Origin: JBMOKT01 sp049323895
Lineage (GTDB): Bacteria > Bacillota > Peptococcia > Peptococcales > BICA1-8
Direction of reading: 5' to 3'
Assembly (NCBI GenBank): GCA_049323895.1
Contig: JBMOKT010000039.1
Span: forward strand, 344,517-408,516
DNA: 64,000 bases
The notes beneath the pieces were generated by a model. It was not told the DNA's origin. It saw nothing but the letters and a program-made list of their open reading frames with translations, and searched no databases. The stretch's first letter is position 1. Each line of letters begins with the position of its first letter. Position numbers and translations under genes: made by a program. Positions 60,543 through 64,000 of this stretch are shown here, piece by piece.

Positions 60543-61700
60543 ATGAAATTTAAGGGATATCGTCGGGCAGATGGTAAGGTTGGCGTAAGAAATTATGTTC
60601 TCTTGCTGCCTACTAGCATTTGTTCTAATAAAGTTGCTTCTGAAATAGCCGGTAAAGTAAGGGGTTGTACAACAATTGATAATACTTATGGCTGCTGCCA
60701 GGTAGGCAGTGATTTTGATATGACATTCAGAACTATTGTTAATTTAGCTAAACACCCTAATGTTGGTGCTGTAATAGTAGTAGGTTTGGGCTGTGAAGGA
60801 CTAGAACCTTTAAAGGTCTATAAAGAATTGGAAAACATCGGCAAGCCTGTTTCGAAAGTAGTTATCCAAGAGGAAGGCGGAACCCTCAAGGCTTTTGCAA
60901 AGGGGTGTGAAATTGCCAGGGAATATGCGCAAATCCTTTCTCTGCAGGAAAAGGAGGAATGTGATGCTCAAGAATTGATTTTAGGTATTGAATGTGGAGG
61001 TTCTGATACAACTTCCGGGTTAGCATCCAATCCGGCATCTGGAGCAGCTTCAGACCTATTAATTCAAGCAGGTGGAACATCAATATTATCAGAAACGACA
61101 GAATTAATCGGGGCTGAGCATGTTTTAGCCCGCAGGGCAATTAATCAGAAGGTTGCCGATGAATTAATAAACATCGTCAAAGTTTGTGAACAAAGAGCTA
61201 AAGACATGGGACAGGATATCCGCGGTACTCAGCCAACGCCTGGGAATATTGCAGGCGGAATAACTTCTATTGAAGAAAAATCACTAGGCTGTATCCATAA
61301 AGCCGGTTCTGCTCCAGTTCAAGGAGTATTGCATTACTCTGAAGTTCCCCAAGGGAAAGGTTTATATGTGATGGATACACCGGGACAGGATATTGTTTCC
61401 ATATCAGGAATGGTTGCTGGTGGGGCCCAGGTTGTGATATTTACAACAGGAAGGGGTACTCCCACCGGGAATCCAATAGCTCCTGTTATAAAAATTACTG
61501 GAAACAGAAGGACCTATGAAAAGATGAAAGACAATATAGATATTGAAGTAGCCGAAATTGTCGAGGGTACGAAAACAATAGATGAACTGGGACAGGTGAT
61601 TTTTGATGAAATAATAAAGGTTGCAAATGGGAAAACAACCAAGGCAGAGGAGTTGGGTCATACTGAGTTCTCAATATACCGAATTGGTCCTACTTTCTAG
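60543..61700 (+). CDS. UxaA-family dehydratase/hydrolase large subunit
   Basis: 385 residues of the altronate/galactarate dehydratase C-terminal family (GYRRADGKVGVRN, DNTYGCCQVGSD, ECGGSDTTSGLASNPA, GNIAGGITSIEEKSLGCIHKAG). The Cys residues for an iron site are present. Relatives remove water from sugar acids to give 2-keto-3-deoxy acids, or sulfite from sulfolactate (SuyB). The kdgT remnant just downstream favours the sugar-acid reading. ATG 60543 after GGGGG is preferred to TTG 60534. Confidence 0.88.
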   Translation: MKFKGYRRADGKVGVRNYVLLLPTSICSNKVASEIAGKVRGCTTIDNTYGCCQVGSDFDMTFRTIVNLAKHPNVGAVIVVGLGCEGLEPLKVYKELENIGKPVSKVVIQEEGGTLKAFAKGCEIAREYAQILSLQEKEECDAQELILGIECGGSDTTSGLASNPASGAASDLLIQAGGTSILSETTELIGAEHVLARRAINQKVADELINIVKVCEQRAKDMGQDIRGTQPTPGNIAGGITSIEEKSLGCIHKAGSAPVQGVLHYSEVPQGKGLYVMDTPGQDIVSISGMVAGGAQVVIFTTGRGTPTGNPIAPVIKITGNRRTYEKMKDNIDIEVAEIVEGTKTIDELGQVIFDEIIKVANGKTTKAEELGHTEFSIYRIGPTF

Positions 61701-61721
61701 ATAAAAAAAAGGAGAGAATTT

Positions 61722-61880
61722 ATGCAAATTAAAAAAAGTATCGAAAAACTGGTGTATTAACTGGATTTGGTGGTTACTATGCATTAAAATTGTTCAAAGA
61801 ATCCGGTGTTGCCGGGTTGGCTGAGGGTTCATCTGCAGGAAACTTTGTAGCTACCCCTGCCGCTTTGACGCAACCCAGGG
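61722..61880 (+). pseudogene. kdgT (2-keto-3-deoxygluconate permease) remnant with internal deletion
   Basis: A good ribosome binding site (AAAAGGAGAG) leads to ATG 61722 and MQIKKSIEK, the normal KdgT N-terminus. After a junction near 61750 the frame encodes TGVLTGFGGYYALKLF and GLAEGSSAGNFVATPAAL, a region from deep inside KdgT. The middle of the gene is deleted, the reading frame is shifted and the 3' end is lost. Only a 12-codon peptide could be made. Confidence 0.8.
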
Positions 61881-61905
61881 TTGATACCCTGGGTTGTATT
61901 ATTTT
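61871..61905 (+). terminator. Terminator of the UxaA operon
   Basis: CAACCCAGGGT and ACCCTGGGTTG, a perfect 11-bp stem with a 4-nt loop, then TATTATTTT. Confidence 0.88.
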
Positions 61906-62031
61906 GCAGTTTTATTTATGATAGTATAATAGATTGTAGTTACAATTGTATTCAAATTGACATAAAAAACGAAATCATACATTCTGCTATTTTTTCAACA
62001 GGATTATGCATAGGATTAAGGAGAAAATGCT

Positions 62032-62718
62032 ATGTCGCTATTTAGTAAAGACTTTAAAGAAGGAGTAAAAGATATTGCACCTATTCTCGTTGGGATTATA
62101 CCCTTTGGAATGATTGCCGGTATTGCCGCAATAAATGCCGGTCTTTCGAAAATTTCTGCTTTAGCCATGTCGGTTTTTTTATTCGCAGGTGCCGCTCAGT
62201 TAGCGGTTATCCAACTTATTGCTGATAATTCAGCGGTTGTTGTCATAATCGGTACGGCTTTAGTTATTAACCTACGCTTTGTTATGTACAGTGCAAGTTT
62301 AGCTCCGTATTTCAAGGATATCCCCCCCAGAATGAAATTTACTTTATCATATTTATTGACTGATCAGCCATATGCTTTGTCTATAAGCCGTTTTGCAAAG
62401 GATAATAAAGTTAACCCTATTAAATATTATCTGGGAAATGGTATAGTGCTTTGGGTAGTATGGCAGCTTTCGACCCTGGTGGGAATCTTTGTTGGTTATG
62501 GAATTCCCAAGGAATGGGGTCTTGATTTTGCTATACCCCTTACTTTTATGGTTTTGCTCTTTAAAGCTATGGAAGATTCTGCTACTGTTACTGCTGCAGT
62601 TATTGGAGGGCTTGCCGCCCTAGTAGCCCGCCCTTTACCCTATAATCTGGGTTTAATAATTGCTGCCCTTATAGGTGTTGCAGCAGGATTGGCAGTCGAG
62701 ATAAGGAAGAACAAATAG
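62032..62718 (+). CDS. azlC: AzlC-family branched-chain amino acid exporter subunit
   Basis: 228-residue membrane protein with six or seven hydrophobic segments and the AzlC pattern (GIIPFGMIAGIAA, FAGAAQLAVIQL, NLRFVMYSASLAP, FLLTDQPYALS-like SYLLTDQPYALS). With AzlD it exports branched-chain amino acids in Bacillus. Follows an AAGGAG ribosome binding site. Confidence 0.92.
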   Translation: MSLFSKDFKEGVKDIAPILVGIIPFGMIAGIAAINAGLSKISALAMSVFLFAGAAQLAVIQLIADNSAVVVIIGTALVINLRFVMYSASLAPYFKDIPPRMKFTLSYLLTDQPYALSISRFAKDNKVNPIKYYLGNGIVLWVVWQLSTLVGIFVGYGIPKEWGLDFAIPLTFMVLLFKAMEDSATVTAAVIGGLAALVARPLPYNLGLIIAALIGVAAGLAVEIRKNK

Positions 62719-62749
62719 TCATAATTTCAGCATTTATAGTGGAGGAAAT

Positions 62750-63073
62750 ATGAAACCTATAACAATTTGGTTAATTATCTTTTTATCAGGGGTCGGCACA
62801 TATTTTTTACGCATATCATTAATATACTTATATGGAAAGATAAATCTTCCCAGCCTGTTGGAAAAATCTCTCCGTTTTATTCCTCCTGCCGTTTTTTCCG
62901 CACTGATGGTACCCCAGTTGTTTTATATTGACAATACCTTAAATATTTCGTTGAACAACTATCGGTTAATGGCTGGCATTATTGCAGCCTTTGTGGCCTG
63001 GAAGGTAAAAAATGTACTCTTGACAACCTTTGTTGGTCTAGGAGCGTTGTGGCTAATTCAATGGGCTATATAA
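62750..63073 (+). CDS. azlD: AzlD-domain protein
   Basis: 107-residue hydrophobic partner of AzlC with four helices and the family's FLSGVGTYFLRISL and PPAVFSALMVPQL. Located 31 bp after azlC with its own GGAGG. Confidence 0.9.
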   Translation: MKPITIWLIIFLSGVGTYFLRISLIYLYGKINLPSLLEKSLRFIPPAVFSALMVPQLFYIDNTLNISLNNYRLMAGIIAAFVAWKVKNVLLTTFVGLGALWLIQWAI

Positions 63074-63146
63074 GGCAGTGGAAAAGTGTAAGAGTGAAAA
63101 GGAGCGGCATCTGCTCACGGGCTATTTTTTAGGATGCATCACGATG

Positions 63147-63192
63147 GGCAAGACAAGGGCAAGACAAGGGGACGTTTCTCTTGTCTTCTTTT
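63147..63192. repeat. Left REP-like end of the transposase element
   Basis: The tandem word GGGCAAGACAA occurs twice (63147-63157, 63158-63168), then AAGACAAG...CTTGTCTT forms a hairpin (63161-63187) containing GGGGACGTTTC. GGACGTTTC-T-CTTGTC is repeated inverted at the other side of the transposase. Confidence 0.7.
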
Positions 63193-63226
63193 AATTATTC
63201 TGTTAATCCATAAAAGGGTGGTAAAA

Positions 63227-63882
63227 ATGGTCAGACAGCAAGACGGCGAAGTGAAACCGGGATATACCATATAATGTTAAAAGGAATTGATGATCGCAAC
63301 ATATTTCTGGACAACGAAGATAAACTGGTATTTTTGGAAAAATTATTTAAGGTGCGGGAAACTGTGAATTTTATGTTATATGGGTACTGCTTAATGGATA
63401 ATCATGTTCATCTAGTACTGAAAGAAGCTGAGGACATTGGGACAAGTATCAAAAGAATTACAGTGGGGTATGTTCACTGGCACAATAACAAATATGGAAG
63501 AAAAGGTCATTTATTTCAGAATAGATATTTAAGTTAGCCTGTTGAAAGTGAAAAATACTTGTTAGCGGTATTAAGATATATTCACCAGAACCCATTGAAA
63601 GCTATGTTTGTCGAGCGATTAGGCGATTATAAATGGAGCAGCTATAACCAATACATCTTATTATATAACTGTCAAAAAGCACAAATATTCTGATGAGCTG
63701 TTAAGAAAGATAATACAGAAAAAATATCTATTAGGCAGTATTAAAGAACTGTCTATTGGGAAAGAAATCAAATAATTAAGGAGATATACCATGGAACCGG
63801 GGCGAGCATTAGGCAGTTGGGGCGAGTCTTAGGGGTGGGAAAGGGAGTAGTGGAAAAGGCGGTGCGACAAGAGGACAAGTGA
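63227..63882 (+). pseudogene. REP-associated tyrosine transposase (Y1_Tnp), broken
   Basis: The coding trace runs from QTARRRSETGIYHIMLKGID through DNHVHLVLK (the HUH motif), GYVHWHNNKYGRKGHLFQ, RYIHQNPLKA and YKWSSYNQY to SIRQLGRVLGVGKGVVEKA. Defects: no start codon in frame (the ATG at 63227 is one or two bases out), an in-frame TAG at 63535 where relatives have Glu, and at least two frameshifts after 63660. It is flanked by inverted GGACGTTTC sequences and is a dead copy. Confidence 0.88.
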
Positions 63883-63889
63883 AACGTCC
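63866..63889. repeat. Right REP-like end of the transposase element
   Basis: GACAAG-AGGACAAG-TGAAACGTCC is the near-exact reverse complement of GGACGTTTCTCTTGTCTTC at 63170. It overlaps the transposase stop codon. Confidence 0.7.
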
Positions 63890-64000
63890 GAGACCACTGA
63901 AAAAGTCACATTTTTTAGCAGTTTTCCCCGGGCGATTAGGAGTCTTTCTGTTCGCCCTAAACAATATAGTAAAAAGGTTAAATTTAAATGAAATTTTAGA
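63890..64000. other. Right window edge, no gene seen
   Basis: Contains GGGCG...CGCCC (about 63929-63958) around a 19-nt spacer and a sequence resembling an insertion-sequence end (CCACTGAAAAAGTC). No coding sequence recognised. Confidence 0.35.

Overview
The window reads as chromosomal DNA from an anaerobic, low-GC, probably endospore-forming Firmicute (Clostridia / Peptococcaceae-like). The reasons are AT-rich DNA, strong GGAGG ribosome binding sites with frequent TTG and GTG starts, a T-box and a SAM-I riboswitch, a trimeric [FeFe] hydrogenase, rubrerythrin, a CotJC-type Mn catalase, a UvrX/YolD pair and BlaI/BlaR1-type regulation. No genus can be named from sequence alone. No tRNA, rRNA or CRISPR array was seen.

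Layout. 1-2.3 kb: tail of an ABC importer and an RlpA-like secreted protein. 2.5-12 kb: a small-molecule catabolism and sensing block with an IlvD/Edd-family dehydratase, an Nramp-like transporter without the metal-binding motifs, a LarA-like protein, a cupin-PocR histidine kinase, a YesN-type response regulator and an NCS2 permease. 12-13.7 kb: an EamA exporter and uracil-DNA glycosylase. 13.7-18 kb: a serine-type T-box, then a separate promoter with a palindromic operator, then a three-gene GlcE/GlcD/GlcF-like oxidase operon. 18-28.5 kb: three repeated candidate operators, an IclR regulator, a TIM-barrel protein, a TRAP transporter (DctPQM) and a second GlcD-GlcE-LarA-GlcF set. These look like one 2-hydroxy-acid uptake, isomerisation and oxidation pathway.

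28.7-35 kb: rRNA methyltransferase, rubrerythrin, and the bifurcating-type hydrogenase operon, whose promoter carries two near-perfect Rex boxes. 35-44 kb: PilZ protein, lone molybdopterin oxidoreductase, FetAB-like metal exporter, Mn catalase, Y-family polymerase with YolD, FmdE-like protein, and a class V aminotransferase that lacks the desulfurase cysteine. 44-48 kb: sulfur amino acid genes (cysK; SAM-I riboswitch-metA-metY), where MetA carries the Glu111 of acetyl-CoA-using enzymes. 48-58 kb: metal and redox block with CopA, a secreted glycine-rich protein, a BlaI/M56 pair, a DUF2318 protein, a Cys-rich membrane protein, two FtsX-type permeases plus ATPase (resembling the Campylobacter Cj1660-Cj1663 module) and a ZIP transporter.

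58-64 kb: a decaying sugar-acid locus with a leuD-like remnant, a PrpR-type sigma-54 activator, a sigma-54 promoter, a split UxaA-type dehydratase and a kdgT remnant, then AzlCD and a broken REP-associated transposase flanked by inverted GGACGTTTC ends. Short degenerate tandem repeats (AGTGACTAGTG-like or CGTC-like) recur in many intergenic gaps.

The best candidates for undescribed biology are the duplicated LarA plus GlcDEF modules with dedicated transport and regulation, the non-canonical Nramp-like transporter linked to a LarA homologue, and the serine T-box ahead of a hydroxy-acid oxidase operon.
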